Positions 1 to 8,299 are shown, numbered from the stretch's first letter. The stretch: DNA of 53,084 nt from CBINFS01 sp966250015 (GCA_966250015.1 CBINFS010000025.1:1-53084), one strand, 5' to 3'. The notes: a model not told the origin generated them from the sequence alone. A program made the numbers and translations.

Positions 1-54
1 GGCGGGGCAAAGGCGGGAGCGGCCAAACCGGCCGGATTGCCCGCCGCTTCGTGA
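1..54 (+). CDS. Possible C-terminal end of an upstream gene (partial)
   Basis: The first 17 codons of the window, read from base 1, give an Ala/Lys/Pro/Gly-rich tail (GGAKAGAAKPAGLPAAS) closed by TGA. Such low-complexity tails are common at protein ends, and the next gene starts 37 bases later on the same strand. A second frame, from base 2, is also open and stops at 89-91, directly before the next ATG, so the choice of frame is uncertain. Nothing can be said of function. Confidence 0.3.
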   Translation, partial: GGAKAGAAKPAGLPAAS

Positions 55-91
55 CCTGCCGTTGTGTATGCCTTTCGGGACCAGCCCGTAG

Positions 92-1270
92 ATGATCACC
101 GAGCAACTGGACCGGCCGGAGGCGCCGGAATCGCAGCCGGGCATTGCCGGCAGGATGTGGTCGCGGTTCAGCGAGAGCGAATTTTTCGAGTGGTGTGTCG
201 GCTTCTACAGGCGTCACGAGCGCTTGGCCCCGGCGGTGTTTTTCTTCGGGGGCGTCGCGTGGGACGCGACCACGTTGAAGCGGATCGACGCGTGGTTCGA
301 CAACGCCTTTCTGGTGGCGTACCTGGCCATCACCGGTGTGCTGGTAGTCGTGGCGGCGCTCGTCGAGCACGGCCTCACCCAAAATCCCCGGCTGTTGAAG
401 TACCGCGAGTGGTACCCGGCCGCGCTGCAGTTCTTCCTGGGCGCTCTCTTCAGCGCGTACACCGTCTTCTACTTCCAGAGCGCGTCGCTGAGCGAGAGCA
501 GCATCTTTCTGGTGGTCCTGGTGGTGCTGCTTGTGGCGAACGAGTTCATCCATAGGAAGCTCGTCAACCTGTACCTGCTCGTCGGGCTGTACTACCTCGC
601 CGGGGCGTCTTTTTTCATCTTCTTCCTGCCGGTCCTGCTGAAGGTCGTGAACTACTGGACGTTCACGCTCGGCGGGTTGCTCAGCGCGTTGCTGGTGGGG
701 TCGATCCTGCTGTTCCTGTACCGACGCGGACTCTTCAAGGAGCGCCGGTCGTTTGTTTACGCGATGGTGGTGGTGGCAGGCCTGTTCGGGCTGCTGAACC
801 TCTTCTATGTGCAAAACTGGATCCCTCCCGTGCCGCTCGCCCTGCGCCACGGGGGCATCTACCACAGGGTCGAGCACGTCGGGGATGCGTATTACCTGAC
901 CTACCGCGAGCCTCCGTGGTACGCGTTCTGGGTCGACTCGGACGAGGAGATCGAATACGCCGAGGGGCAGGCGGTGTATTGCTTTGCCGCCGTGTTCGCC
1001 CCGACGAAGCTGACGCAGCAAATCTATCACGAGTGGCAGTATTACGACGAGGCGCGCAAGGAGTGGGTGACGACGGACCGGATCGACTACCGGATCGTCG
1101 GGTGGCGGGACAACGGCTATCGCGGCTTCACGTACAAGACTCGCCTATTCCCGGGCAGGTGGCGTGTGGACGTGGAGACGGCCGCCGGCCAGATCCTCGG
1201 GCGCATTCCCTTCACGATCAAGGAGGCCACGGGCACACCCGTGCGGCTCACGACGGCGACGTACGAGTAG
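92..1270 (+). CDS. Multi-span membrane protein with C-terminal DUF2914 domain
   Basis: A 392-residue protein with about six hydrophobic segments between residues 70 and 250, followed by a soluble domain from about 290 to 385. That domain has the DUF2914 pattern: a hydrophobic strand, then Tyr-His-Glu-Trp near the middle, an Arg/Lys-rich strand, the Pro-Gly-Arg-Trp-Arg-Val segment, and a final Gly-Arg-Ile-Pro-Phe strand. DUF2914 has no assigned reaction; members are usually membrane-anchored with the domain outside the cytoplasm. The ATG at 92 follows a TAG directly. The gene ends exactly where the convergent recG ends (TAG at 1268-1270 abuts CTA at 1271-1273), so no intrinsic terminator fits between them. 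Confidence 0.85.
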   Translation: MITEQLDRPEAPESQPGIAGRMWSRFSESEFFEWCVGFYRRHERLAPAVFFFGGVAWDATTLKRIDAWFDNAFLVAYLAITGVLVVVAALVEHGLTQNPRLLKYREWYPAALQFFLGALFSAYTVFYFQSASLSESSIFLVVLVVLLVANEFIHRKLVNLYLLVGLYYLAGASFFIFFLPVLLKVVNYWTFTLGGLLSALLVGSILLFLYRRGLFKERRSFVYAMVVVAGLFGLLNLFYVQNWIPPVPLALRHGGIYHRVEHVGDAYYLTYREPPWYAFWVDSDEEIEYAEGQAVYCFAAVFAPTKLTQQIYHEWQYYDEARKEWVTTDRIDYRIVGWRDNGYRGFTYKTRLFPGRWRVDVETAAGQILGRIPFTIKEATGTPVRLTTATYE

Positions 1271-3370
1271 CTACCCGACCCGGACGAAGCCGAGCGAACG
1301 GTTTTCGTAGAACCGGCTGTAGTAGGCGCGCAGCTCCGCATTTTCAGGGTCTTCGAGGAGCGGATCGCGCGCGACGAGGTCGAAGGCGGCTTCCCTTGCT
1401 TTGAGCAGTATGGCGGTGTCGGCCACGAGGTCGGCGATCTTGAGGTCGGGCAGGCCGCTCTGGCGGGTGCCGAAGAGCTCGCCTGCGCCGCGCAGCTTCA
1501 TGTCCATCTCGCTGATTTCGAAGCCGTCCTCGGTGGCCACCATCGCACCAAGGCGCTGCTCGGCTTCCTGGGTGCGTTTGTAGTCGGCCATGAGGATGCA
1601 GTAGCTCTGCTCGCTGCCTCGTCCGACGCGTCCGCGCAGCTGGTGGAGCTGGCTGAGACCGAAGCGTTCGGCGTGCTCGATCACCATGATCGTCGCGTTC
1701 GGGACGTCGACGCCGACCTCGATAACGGTGGTAGCTACGAGAATGTCGGTCTCGCCCTGTTTGAACCGCGTCATGGCCTCGTCCTTTTCGTAGGGCAGCA
1801 TCCGGCCGTGGATGAGGTCGACGCGGTAGGGTCGGAACTCCTCCTTGAGCTTTTCATAGCCCGACTCGGCGTCTTTGAGGTCGAGCTTTTCGCTCTCCTC
1901 AACGAGCGGGTAAACCACGTAGCACTGCCTCCCCTCGCGCAGCTTTTCGCGGAGGAACTGGTACACTTCGCCCCTTCTTTTTTCGGAGCGCAGCATGGTC
2001 TGGATCGGCTTGCGGCCGGCGGGTTTTTCGCGGATGATCGTCACGTCGAGGTCGCCGTAGAGGGTCATCGCGAGGGAGCGTGGGATCGGCGTGGCGGTCA
2101 TGAGGAGCATGTGGGGGTTGTCGCCCTTGTTGAACATCTCCGCGCGTTGCATCACGCCGAATCGGTGCTGCTCGTCGACGATCGCCATTCCGAGATTCTG
2201 GAACCTGACCCCTTCCTGTATCAGGGCGTGCGTGCCTACGGCGACGTGCGCACGGCCTTCGGCGAGGTCGGCGAGTATTTCCCCACGGAGCGATTTGCTC
2301 TGGCCACCGATCAGCAGGCGGGTCTCGACGCCGAGGGGGTCGAGGTACCGTTTGAGGTTTAGATAGTGCTGCTCGGCGAGGATTTCGGTGGGGGCCATGA
2401 AGGCGCTCTGGTAACCGCTGTCGAGCGCGTGCATCATGGCGGCGATGGCGACGACGGTCTTGCCGCTGCCGACGTCACCCTGGACGAGGCGGTTCATCTG
2501 CACGCCGCTCCGGGTGTCGCGGATGACGTCGGCGATGGCTTTTTTCTGGTCACCCGTCAGCTTAAACGGGAGCACCTCGTTCACGAACCGGCGGACGTAC
2601 TCGCCCGGCTCCCTGAAGACGTGGCCGGCAACCTCCCTACGCGTCTGGCGCGTGAGGGCGAGCATGAGCTGCATAAAAAACAGCTCTTCAAACTTGAGCC
2701 GCTCTCGGGCTCTGGCCAGCTCGAGCTGGTTTTTGGGAAAGTGGACCGACCGGAGCGCCACACGCCCGTCGATCAGCTCGTAGCGGTCCCTGATCCGTGC
2801 GGGAAAGATCTCGGGGATGCGCAGGCCGTGTTGCTTGAACAGCCCGTAAATGATCTTCCTGATGGAACGGCTCGTCAGGCCGGCTTTTTCGAGCGCCATA
2901 CCTCCCGGATAGAGGGGGATGATGCGACCCGTGTCCAGCGCGACGCTCTCCTGGTCGAGCAGGTCGAAATCGGGATGTGTCATCGAGAACTGCCTGCCAA
3001 ACTGCTGCGCTTTCCCGTGGAAAGCTACCCTGTCGCCTACTTTGAACCGCTTGCTGATCCATACGATGCCGTGGAACCAGACGGCTTTCAGTCGTCCGCC
3101 GCTTTCGTCCTCGACGATCACCTCGAACCGTTTGCGTGCCGCAGCCGGAACGACGCCCGCCACCCGAACCTCGCCGACCACCGTGACCGGCCCCATACCC
3201 TCGGTGATCTTCCGGATCGGTGTAACCGTCGAGCGGTCGAGGTACCGGCGCGGATAATATTGGAGGAGGTCACGAATCGTCCGGACCCCGACGCCGGCAA
3301 ATGCAGCGGCTCTTCTGGGCCCTACCCCCGGCAGGTATTTGACATCCTCCTCGAATACACTGTTTTTCAT
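1271..3370 (-). CDS. recG: ATP-dependent DNA helicase RecG
   Basis: A 699-residue RecG, the usual family length. RecG remodels stalled replication forks and branch-migrates Holliday junctions. Order of domains: N-terminal wedge/OB-fold region (about 1-240), then two superfamily 2 helicase lobes. Walker A is GDVGSGKT with Lys304; the motif II box is DEQH at 399-402; motif III TATPIPR follows; and the C-terminal lobe has the QLRGRVGRG motif VI and the RecG-type TRF-like end. The ATG at 3370 begins MKNSVFEEDVKYLPGVGP, matching the typical RecG start near the helix-hairpin-helix-like LPGVGPRRA segment. It is a single gene facing a 430-base gap upstream. No SOS-type operator is visible in front of it. 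Confidence 0.97.
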   Translation of the reverse strand: MKNSVFEEDVKYLPGVGPRRAAAFAGVGVRTIRDLLQYYPRRYLDRSTVTPIRKITEGMGPVTVVGEVRVAGVVPAAARKRFEVIVEDESGGRLKAVWFHGIVWISKRFKVGDRVAFHGKAQQFGRQFSMTHPDFDLLDQESVALDTGRIIPLYPGGMALEKAGLTSRSIRKIIYGLFKQHGLRIPEIFPARIRDRYELIDGRVALRSVHFPKNQLELARARERLKFEELFFMQLMLALTRQTRREVAGHVFREPGEYVRRFVNEVLPFKLTGDQKKAIADVIRDTRSGVQMNRLVQGDVGSGKTVVAIAAMMHALDSGYQSAFMAPTEILAEQHYLNLKRYLDPLGVETRLLIGGQSKSLRGEILADLAEGRAHVAVGTHALIQEGVRFQNLGMAIVDEQHRFGVMQRAEMFNKGDNPHMLLMTATPIPRSLAMTLYGDLDVTIIREKPAGRKPIQTMLRSEKRRGEVYQFLREKLREGRQCYVVYPLVEESEKLDLKDAESGYEKLKEEFRPYRVDLIHGRMLPYEKDEAMTRFKQGETDILVATTVIEVGVDVPNATIMVIEHAERFGLSQLHQLRGRVGRGSEQSYCILMADYKRTQEAEQRLGAMVATEDGFEISEMDMKLRGAGELFGTRQSGLPDLKIADLVADTAILLKAREAAFDLVARDPLLEDPENAELRAYYSRFYENRSLGFVRVG

Positions 3371-3800
3371 CGGGTTGACTCGATTCCGGTTGACGGACGC
3401 TCGCAGGGATCACCTGATGCAATTTAGCCAAATCGTGGGACTATCCCGCGGCCACGTACGCACTTCCAAAGGAAACGTGGGGACACACCTCAAGTTTTTC
3501 AAACACAGCCAAAAACGCTGTGCAGGTTAACACCGGTGAGGCGGGCGATCTTCCTCCGGAGGTATTACGATATCACCTTTTTTCCATAAAGGAATCCCAT
3601 TTGTAGTCGATATATTCGGTGCAACACGGCCTGATGGAAAGAGGACACGGCAGGGTAAACGATCTCCCTGGTGGCACCGGGTTGCCTTCTCACGATGGGT
3701 TTCCGGGGTGGCAGGGGATCTTGAAGAGGGGCGCATTCCGCATCGTCACGGCCGACACGTTTGCATTGGTCAGATGTATCGCGGGAAGGGTTCCGGAAAG
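3371..3800. other. 430-base gap between divergent recG and a small DUF6504-like gene
   Basis: No convincing gene. Short open frames here have no protein-like composition. A GGTGA/TCACC pair (about 3535-3578) closes over an inner CCTCCGGAGG and is followed by six T on the plus strand, but no plus-strand gene lies upstream for it to terminate, so it may be chance or part of the recG leader. I cannot place promoters with confidence for either flanking gene. Confidence 0.4.
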
Positions 3801-4043
3801 ATGAAACGCAACAATGGCGAGGTGGTGGTGGCGTTGCGCGATGGACAGCCCCACCTGATTAGCTGGGGAGGAAACACCTATTACGTGAAGCAAATCATCA
3901 CGACCTGGGAAGAGCGGCGGTGGTGGTCACGCACGCCCAGGCGCGTATACTTTCAGGTGGTAACCAATCGGAACGCACTGGAGATCTACCGCACGAAAGA
4001 CCGGTGGTACCTTGGCGGCGTCCTCAACGAGCAAGTAGTCTGA
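3801..4043 (+). CDS. Small DUF6504-like protein
   Basis: An 80-residue, Trp/Tyr/Arg-rich protein. It fits the DUF6504 pattern as I know it: a Pro-x-x-x-x-Trp-Gly-x-x-Tyr-x-Val start, a Thr-Trp-Glu-Glu-Arg-Arg-Trp-Trp core, an Arg-x-Tyr-x-Gln-Val strand, and an aromatic Arg-Trp-Tyr-Leu end. No activity is known for this family; in actinobacteria it is often near error-prone polymerase genes, which are not seen here. I chose the ATG at 3801 because the family similarity starts there; GAAGGG lies about ten bases upstream. An in-frame ATG at 3708 would add 31 residues without family character. It may be co-expressed with the next small gene at 4186. Confidence 0.65.
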   Translation: MKRNNGEVVVALRDGQPHLISWGGNTYYVKQIITTWEERRWWSRTPRRVYFQVVTNRNALEIYRTKDRWYLGGVLNEQVV

Positions 4044-4113
4044 CGAACACAGCCGGAACGAGGAAGCCGGCGGCCATCCCAAAGAATCGAAACGCAGGAT
4101 CATCCCGTAAAAC

Positions 4114-4143
4114 TTCGTTTTTAATACATTCTGCGCGTATAAT
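4114..4143 (+). promoter_or_regulatory. Candidate promoter for the 76-residue gene
   Basis: A perfect TATAAT at 4138-4143 lies 43 bases before the ATG at 4186. The matching -35 is poor (TTCGTT at 4114-4119, 18-bp spacer). It would give a leader of about 35 bases. Confidence 0.4.
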
Positions 4144-4185
4144 GACCATTTTGTATCGAGTTGCCTGCTCGGGAGAGCACAGGGT

Positions 4186-4416
4186 ATGGCAGAGTGGATC
4201 GACGTGGAAAAACAGTTGCCGGACGAAGGGGAATTGGTCACGATCCGGGTCAACGGCGCGATGCGGCCAGATTATTACCGCATCGACGGCCGGTGGTACG
4301 CCCTGGAAGATCTCGATCGGTGGAAGATGAACACGTCGCGCTACTGGGAAACCGACCACACCTGGTACCTGAAGACCGAAGACATCGACTCCTGGCTCCC
4401 CTCTTCGGATCAATGA
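4186..4416 (+). CDS. Small Trp-rich protein, DUF551-like start, unknown function
   Basis: 76 residues with seven Trp, acidic overall. The opening WIDVEKQLPDEGELVTI resembles the WI-V-x-LP-x-x-G start of DUF551-type proteins, which are small modules frequent in phages and plasmids. Two RWY/TWYL segments and a closing DSWLP follow. It shares the aromatic WYL style of the gene just upstream, but I cannot show homology between the two. A good TATAAT lies 43 bases upstream. Function unknown. Confidence 0.6.
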   Translation: MAEWIDVEKQLPDEGELVTIRVNGAMRPDYYRIDGRWYALEDLDRWKMNTSRYWETDHTWYLKTEDIDSWLPSSDQ

Positions 4417-4488
4417 TTTTCAATTCTTAAAGGCATCTCAGTTACCGAGCTTTCACCCTTCAACCCTGGAAAAAATCACCCACCAGTA

Positions 4489-4517
4489 CTGAAAAGCCCC
4501 ATCCGTGGACGTATACT
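4489..4517 (+). promoter_or_regulatory. Candidate promoter for the secreted 152-residue protein
   Basis: -35 CTGAAA (4489-4494), 17-bp spacer, -10 TATACT (4512-4517), about 65 bases before the ATG at 4582. The match is moderate. Confidence 0.35.
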
Positions 4518-4581
4518 TACCCGGTGCGGAAGCTTGTGGATGGGATAACGGGCGAGGATTCACCGGCATCCACTATTCCCA

Positions 4582-5040
4582 ATGCAGAGGCAACTCCAGT
4601 TTCTGGCGGTGGTGCTCATCGCAGCATCCATTGGAGCGCCGGCCAAAGGCCAGGCGCTCATAGATACGCTATTCTCCTGGCAGGGATACGGCCGAACGGG
4701 CGCCTGCCGCGTGCTCGTTTACCGGACGCCGCCGGGCAACGAGCGTACCCACACGGTCGTCATCCGGGAGATCGCCGAAAATACGGGTCCAACGGCCGTG
4801 TCTGACGCACGGCACCTGGTCGAGCTGATCGGTAGAGGCCTGAACGTCGACCCCGACTCGACGAGCTGGATATTTCACTACGGCGATTTTTCGTATCCGG
4901 GAGCACGCTCGACGTCTCGAAAGGAGCTTTTCCTGCGCGCGACCTTCCGACGTACGAGGAGCGGCTCGCTGGGCGCCCCGTCGTGGCACGTGATAACCCG
5001 CACGGACGTCGAAGACCTCACTGACCGATTGTTCCGCTGA
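4582..5040 (+). CDS. Secreted protein of unknown function
   Basis: 152 residues with a clear Sec signal peptide: MQRQ, a hydrophobic core FLAVVLIAASIGAPA, and a likely cut after about residue 24 (AKGQA). The mature part has one Cys and is Arg-rich, with strand-like segments such as CRVLVYRT and THTVVIREIAEN. I do not recognise a family. It probably sits in the periplasm or is exported. Its TGA stop at 5038-5040 abuts the TCA stop complement of pdxH at 5041-5043, so the two convergent genes share no spacer. Confidence 0.7.
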   Translation: MQRQLQFLAVVLIAASIGAPAKGQALIDTLFSWQGYGRTGACRVLVYRTPPGNERTHTVVIREIAENTGPTAVSDARHLVELIGRGLNVDPDSTSWIFHYGDFSYPGARSTSRKELFLRATFRRTRSGSLGAPSWHVITRTDVEDLTDRLFR

Positions 5041-5688
5041 TCAGGGCGACAGCCGCTCGATGATCCAGGCGCCGTCGTCAGATAGGCGGTAACGAAGACG
5101 GTCGTGGAGGCGGTTCGGGCGGCCTTGCCAGAACTCGATCGAAAGCGGCTTCACGACGTACCCGCCCCAGTACTCGGGACGCGGGATCTCCTTTCCTTCG
5201 TACTCTTTCTCCAGCTCTTCGAGGCGGCGTTCGAGCACTTCGCGGCTTTCGATGACAGTGCTCTGCCGAGACGCCCAGGCGCCAAGCTGGCTGCCCCTCG
5301 GGCGGCTGTGAAAATAGTCGTCGGCTTCGTCGTCCGGTACGGGGGTCACCGTCCCTTGAATGACGACCTGCCGTTCCAGGCGATCCCACCAGAAAACGAG
5401 CGAGGCGCGGGGATTTTCGGCGAGCTCGCGGCCTTTTCGGCTTTGCTGGTTCGTGTAAAAGACGAAGCCGCGGGCGTCGTAGCCTTTCAGGAGGACGGTC
5501 CTGGCAGAAGGGAAGCCGTCAGCCGAAGCGGTGGCCAGGGTTAAGATGTTGGGTTCGACGATCTCGGACGCCACCGCATCGTTGAACCACTTCGTGAACT
5601 GCTCGATCGGATCCGGGTGCAGGTCGGATTCTCTCAGGCCGTAGCGAGTGTATTCCTGTCTCAGGCCGGCAACTTCGGGTGTATTCAT
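5041..5688 (-). CDS. pdxH: Pyridoxamine 5'-phosphate oxidase
   Basis: 215 residues, the normal PdxH length. It oxidises pyridoxine or pyridoxamine 5'-phosphate to pyridoxal 5'-phosphate with FMN and O2. Family features in order: an N-terminal LRQEYTRYGL, DPIEQFTKWFNDA, the FMN-binding SARTVLLKGYDARGFVFYTN, SRKGRELAENPRASLVFWW, the S-x-x-S-x-x-G-A-W-A-S-x-Q-S segment, WGGYVVKP, and the C-terminal EFWQGRPNRLHDRLRY with the PLP-binding RLHDR. A hairpin at 5693-5718 sits four bases ahead of the start codon. Monocistronic or the last gene after the thioredoxin fusion at 5762-6934, 73 bases upstream on the same strand. Confidence 0.97.
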   Translation of the reverse strand: MNTPEVAGLRQEYTRYGLRESDLHPDPIEQFTKWFNDAVASEIVEPNILTLATASADGFPSARTVLLKGYDARGFVFYTNQQSRKGRELAENPRASLVFWWDRLERQVVIQGTVTPVPDDEADDYFHSRPRGSQLGAWASRQSTVIESREVLERRLEELEKEYEGKEIPRPEYWGGYVVKPLSIEFWQGRPNRLHDRLRYRLSDDGAWIIERLSP

Positions 5689-5692
5689 GGCT

Positions 5693-5718
5693 GTGCGTGA
5701 TTATGAACGATCGCGCAC
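5693..5718 (-). other. Hairpin directly before the pdxH start codon
   Basis: Arms 5693-5701 and 5710-5718 pair over nine positions (one G-T), with an eight-base loop. It lies between the end of the thioredoxin-fusion gene (5762) and the pdxH ATG (5688), where it would cover the ribosome entry site. No T-run follows. It could be a terminator remnant or a translation-control hairpin. Confidence 0.35.
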
Positions 5719-5761
5719 AATTTACGTCGCAGCCACCCAACAGGAAATCTATACCGGGTGA

Positions 5762-6934
5762 TTATTGCAGCCCGGCGTCCTGGAGCGCTTCCCGGAACAT
5801 CCGTTCGGGGCGTGCACCGACCATGTGGCGAACGACAAGGCCTTCGCGGTTGATGACGACGGAGGTGGGGATGCCGCTGGCGCCGTATTGCGTGGCAACC
5901 GAACCATCGGTGTCGAGCAAAACGGGGAACGTGTACCCGTTTTTATCCAGGAAGGAGCGGACCTGATCGGGCTCTTCCGCCACGTTGACCGCAAGCACGA
6001 CCAACCCTTCTCCGGCGAGCTCTTTATAGATCTGTTCGATCACGGGCATTTCCATGCGGCACGGCCCGCACCAGGTCGCCCAGAAGTTTACCAGCACCAC
6101 CTTCCCCCGCAGGCTCTCCAGGTTGACGGTTTCGCCCGACAGGTCTTGAAGGGTAAAATCGACTGCCGGGGTGGACTCCGGGTTCTGGCTCGTTCTGGAT
6201 TGCTTCAGCAGGTCATCCGCCGTTACCAGGCTCGCGTTTTCGGGGGGACGGAAAGTGAAGAGGGCATCGTCCAATGGCTGATCGACACGCACGACTTCGA
6301 GCGTCGTCGTCTCATTCAGCGTCATCGGGCGGCCCAGCGGAGACTCGGACAGGTCAGCCTCGGTGATTTCTTTGAGGACGACGAAGCGCTCGGCGTCGAT
6401 CCAGAACGTTTTGCTCTTCGAGTCGGTGCCTGCTGACGTTTCGATCGGCTCATACTCGACAGCAAGGACGTACGCCTGACGGTTGCCGTCCCGGAGTGCG
6501 ACTTCTTCCTGCCGCAGCAGCGTGACGTTGGCTACGCCGTCGTCCATCCTGCCGTATTCTTTCATCAGGTCCGGCAGGAGCGTGCCGAGTCTCGACATTT
6601 CGAAGCCCTGGCCGTGGACCACGTAGCGGTTCATGTCCGGGATGTACATCCAGGTGGAGTCGCCGTCCGACACAATGGTGAGCTTCATCGAGGGGGCGTC
6701 CACTTCGGCGCGGATCTTCTCTTCGTCCCTGTTCTCGGCCAGCTTCATCGTGGCGTCGACGATTTGCTCCTCACTACCCGCAACCATTTTGATGTGGATC
6801 TTGCTCTCAAGCTGATACGACCGGGCATCGCGATGCGTGGCGGCAGCCTTTTCGAGTATGGATCGGGCATCCTGTGCCTCAACGGGTACTACAAAGCAAC
6901 AGAAAACCACCAGCGCAGCGAAAAATGACCTCAT
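5762..6934 (-). CDS. Exported DUF2092/LolA-like domain fused to a TlpA-type thioredoxin
   Basis: 390 residues. The signal peptide is MRSFFAALVVFCCFVVPVEA, with the cut near residue 20. Residues about 22-230 resemble the DUF2092/LolA-LolB-like lipoprotein-binding fold (a MKLTIVSDGDSTWMYIPD strand pair, and WIDAERFVVLKEI). Residues about 255-388 form a TlpA/ResA-type thioredoxin with the active site WCGPC (Cys289, Cys292), the cis-Pro segment SGIPTSVVINREG, and the NVAEEPDQVRSFLD helix. It therefore acts outside the cytoplasm, likely as a thiol reductase. The ATG at 6934 was chosen over one 47 codons upstream because only it gives a signal peptide. The gene is divergent from the Cys/Met-metabolism enzyme. 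The N-terminal assignment is less sure than the thioredoxin. Confidence 0.9.
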   Translation of the reverse strand: MRSFFAALVVFCCFVVPVEAQDARSILEKAAATHRDARSYQLESKIHIKMVAGSEEQIVDATMKLAENRDEEKIRAEVDAPSMKLTIVSDGDSTWMYIPDMNRYVVHGQGFEMSRLGTLLPDLMKEYGRMDDGVANVTLLRQEEVALRDGNRQAYVLAVEYEPIETSAGTDSKSKTFWIDAERFVVLKEITEADLSESPLGRPMTLNETTTLEVVRVDQPLDDALFTFRPPENASLVTADDLLKQSRTSQNPESTPAVDFTLQDLSGETVNLESLRGKVVLVNFWATWCGPCRMEMPVIEQIYKELAGEGLVVLAVNVAEEPDQVRSFLDKNGYTFPVLLDTDGSVATQYGASGIPTSVVINREGLVVRHMVGARPERMFREALQDAGLQ

Positions 6935-7147
6935 GACCAAACCATTTGAACCTGAAGGAATAACAACTGGATGCCCGTATGAGAAGAGCAGGCTCCTTGC
7001 ACGCCCGACTGGACGGAGTGATCCGGACCCGATAGCCGGTATCCCCCTCACTTTTGGATGCCATGGTCGGATCACGACGGGAGACGTTTCGTACTTTTCC
7101 GGATTTCGCTCAATTTACCGTGCCTAACAGACAACTCAAAAAGTCAC

Positions 7148-8272
7148 ATGCTCCATCTCGAAACCCTCTTTGCCCAGGCGGGCACGAGTCCCGATGAGGC
7201 CACCGGCGCCGTCGTCCCTCCCATCCACCTCGCAACCACGTACGAACGGGATGCTGACGGTGCGTATTCGCGGGGCTTCTTCTACAGCCGGATCGACAAT
7301 CCGACGCGGAGACGATTCGAAGAAACGCTGGCTCAGCTCGAAGGGGGTACGGAGTGTGCGGCTTTTTCGTCGGGAATGGCGGCCTCCATGGCAGTGTTGC
7401 AGGCGCTTCGGCCAGGGGACCACGTTGTGTTACCGGAGGACGTGTACTACGGGGTCAGACGCGTCGTACACGACCTTTTCCGCGACTGGGGATTGAAGTT
7501 CACGGCAGTCGACATGACCGACCTCGGTGCATTCGAAGCCGCCCTCCGCCCAGAGACGAGGCTGGTCTGGGCGGAAACGCCGTCCAATCCAATGCTGAAG
7601 ATAACCGACCTTGAAGCGGTTGCCGGGCTGACGCATGCGGCGGGCGCAACGCTCGTCGTTGACGCCACGTGGACCCCGTCACTCATCCAGCGGTCGTTCG
7701 ACCTCGGCGCGGACCTCGTCGTGCACTCTGTTACGAAATACATCGGGGGACATTCAGACGTACTCGGCGGAGCCGTCATTACCCGGAAGGACAGTGACCT
7801 CTTCAAGCGCATTCGGTTCGTGCAGACGGCCGGGGGTGCGGTGATGGACCCGTTCAGCGCCTGGTTGAGCCTCCGGGGTGTCCGCACGCTGGCCGCCCGG
7901 CTCCACATGCAATGCGAAAGTGCGGGTGTTCTGGCCCGATTCCTCGCCGGCCACCCTCGCGTCCGCGTGGTTCATTATCCCGGCTTGCCCTCGCATCCCG
8001 GCCACGAGATCGCGTCGAAGCAGATGAAGGACTTCGGCGGTATGCTATCGTTCGAAGTAGCCGGAGGACGGGAAGAGGCGATTGCGGTGGTGGGAAGATG
8101 CCGCGTCTTCACCCGCGCCACGAGCCTGGGAGGGACCGAGAGCCTGATCGAGCACCGCGCTTCGTCGGAACCACAGCCGACGCGCACGCCCGAAGCGCTG
8201 ATCCGCGTGTCGGTAGGCCTCGAACACGCGGACGACCTCGTCGCCGACCTCTCGCAGGCATTGGGCGACTGA
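7148..8272 (+). CDS. Cys/Met metabolism PLP-dependent enzyme (cystathionine gamma-synthase/lyase type)
   Basis: 374 residues of the trans-sulfuration enzyme family. These act on cystathionine, homoserine esters or methionine through PLP. Motifs: the opening PPIHLATTYER, a YSRIDNPTRRRFE segment, SSGMAASMAVLQAL (phosphate binding), the SVTKYIGGHSDVLGG site with the Schiff-base Lys197, and the C-terminal TSLGGTESLIEHRAS and IRVSVGLEHADDLVADL. Which reaction it runs (synthase, beta-lyase or gamma-lyase) cannot be told from these motifs. I chose the ATG at 7148, where the family similarity starts; the frame is open 90 bases further up. Standing alone; no methionine riboswitch is recognisable in the 213-base divergent upstream region. 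Confidence 0.93.
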   Translation: MLHLETLFAQAGTSPDEATGAVVPPIHLATTYERDADGAYSRGFFYSRIDNPTRRRFEETLAQLEGGTECAAFSSGMAASMAVLQALRPGDHVVLPEDVYYGVRRVVHDLFRDWGLKFTAVDMTDLGAFEAALRPETRLVWAETPSNPMLKITDLEAVAGLTHAAGATLVVDATWTPSLIQRSFDLGADLVVHSVTKYIGGHSDVLGGAVITRKDSDLFKRIRFVQTAGGAVMDPFSAWLSLRGVRTLAARLHMQCESAGVLARFLAGHPRVRVVHYPGLPSHPGHEIASKQMKDFGGMLSFEVAGGREEAIAVVGRCRVFTRATSLGGTESLIEHRASSEPQPTRTPEALIRVSVGLEHADDLVADLSQALGD

Positions 8273-8299
8273 GACCCGCCGCGTTTCCCTCGCTAAAAA

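Noticed and set aside
6935..7147. SAM riboswitch ahead of the Cys/Met-metabolism gene
   Set aside because: No recognisable SAM-riboswitch core motif or P1-type closing stem could be found.
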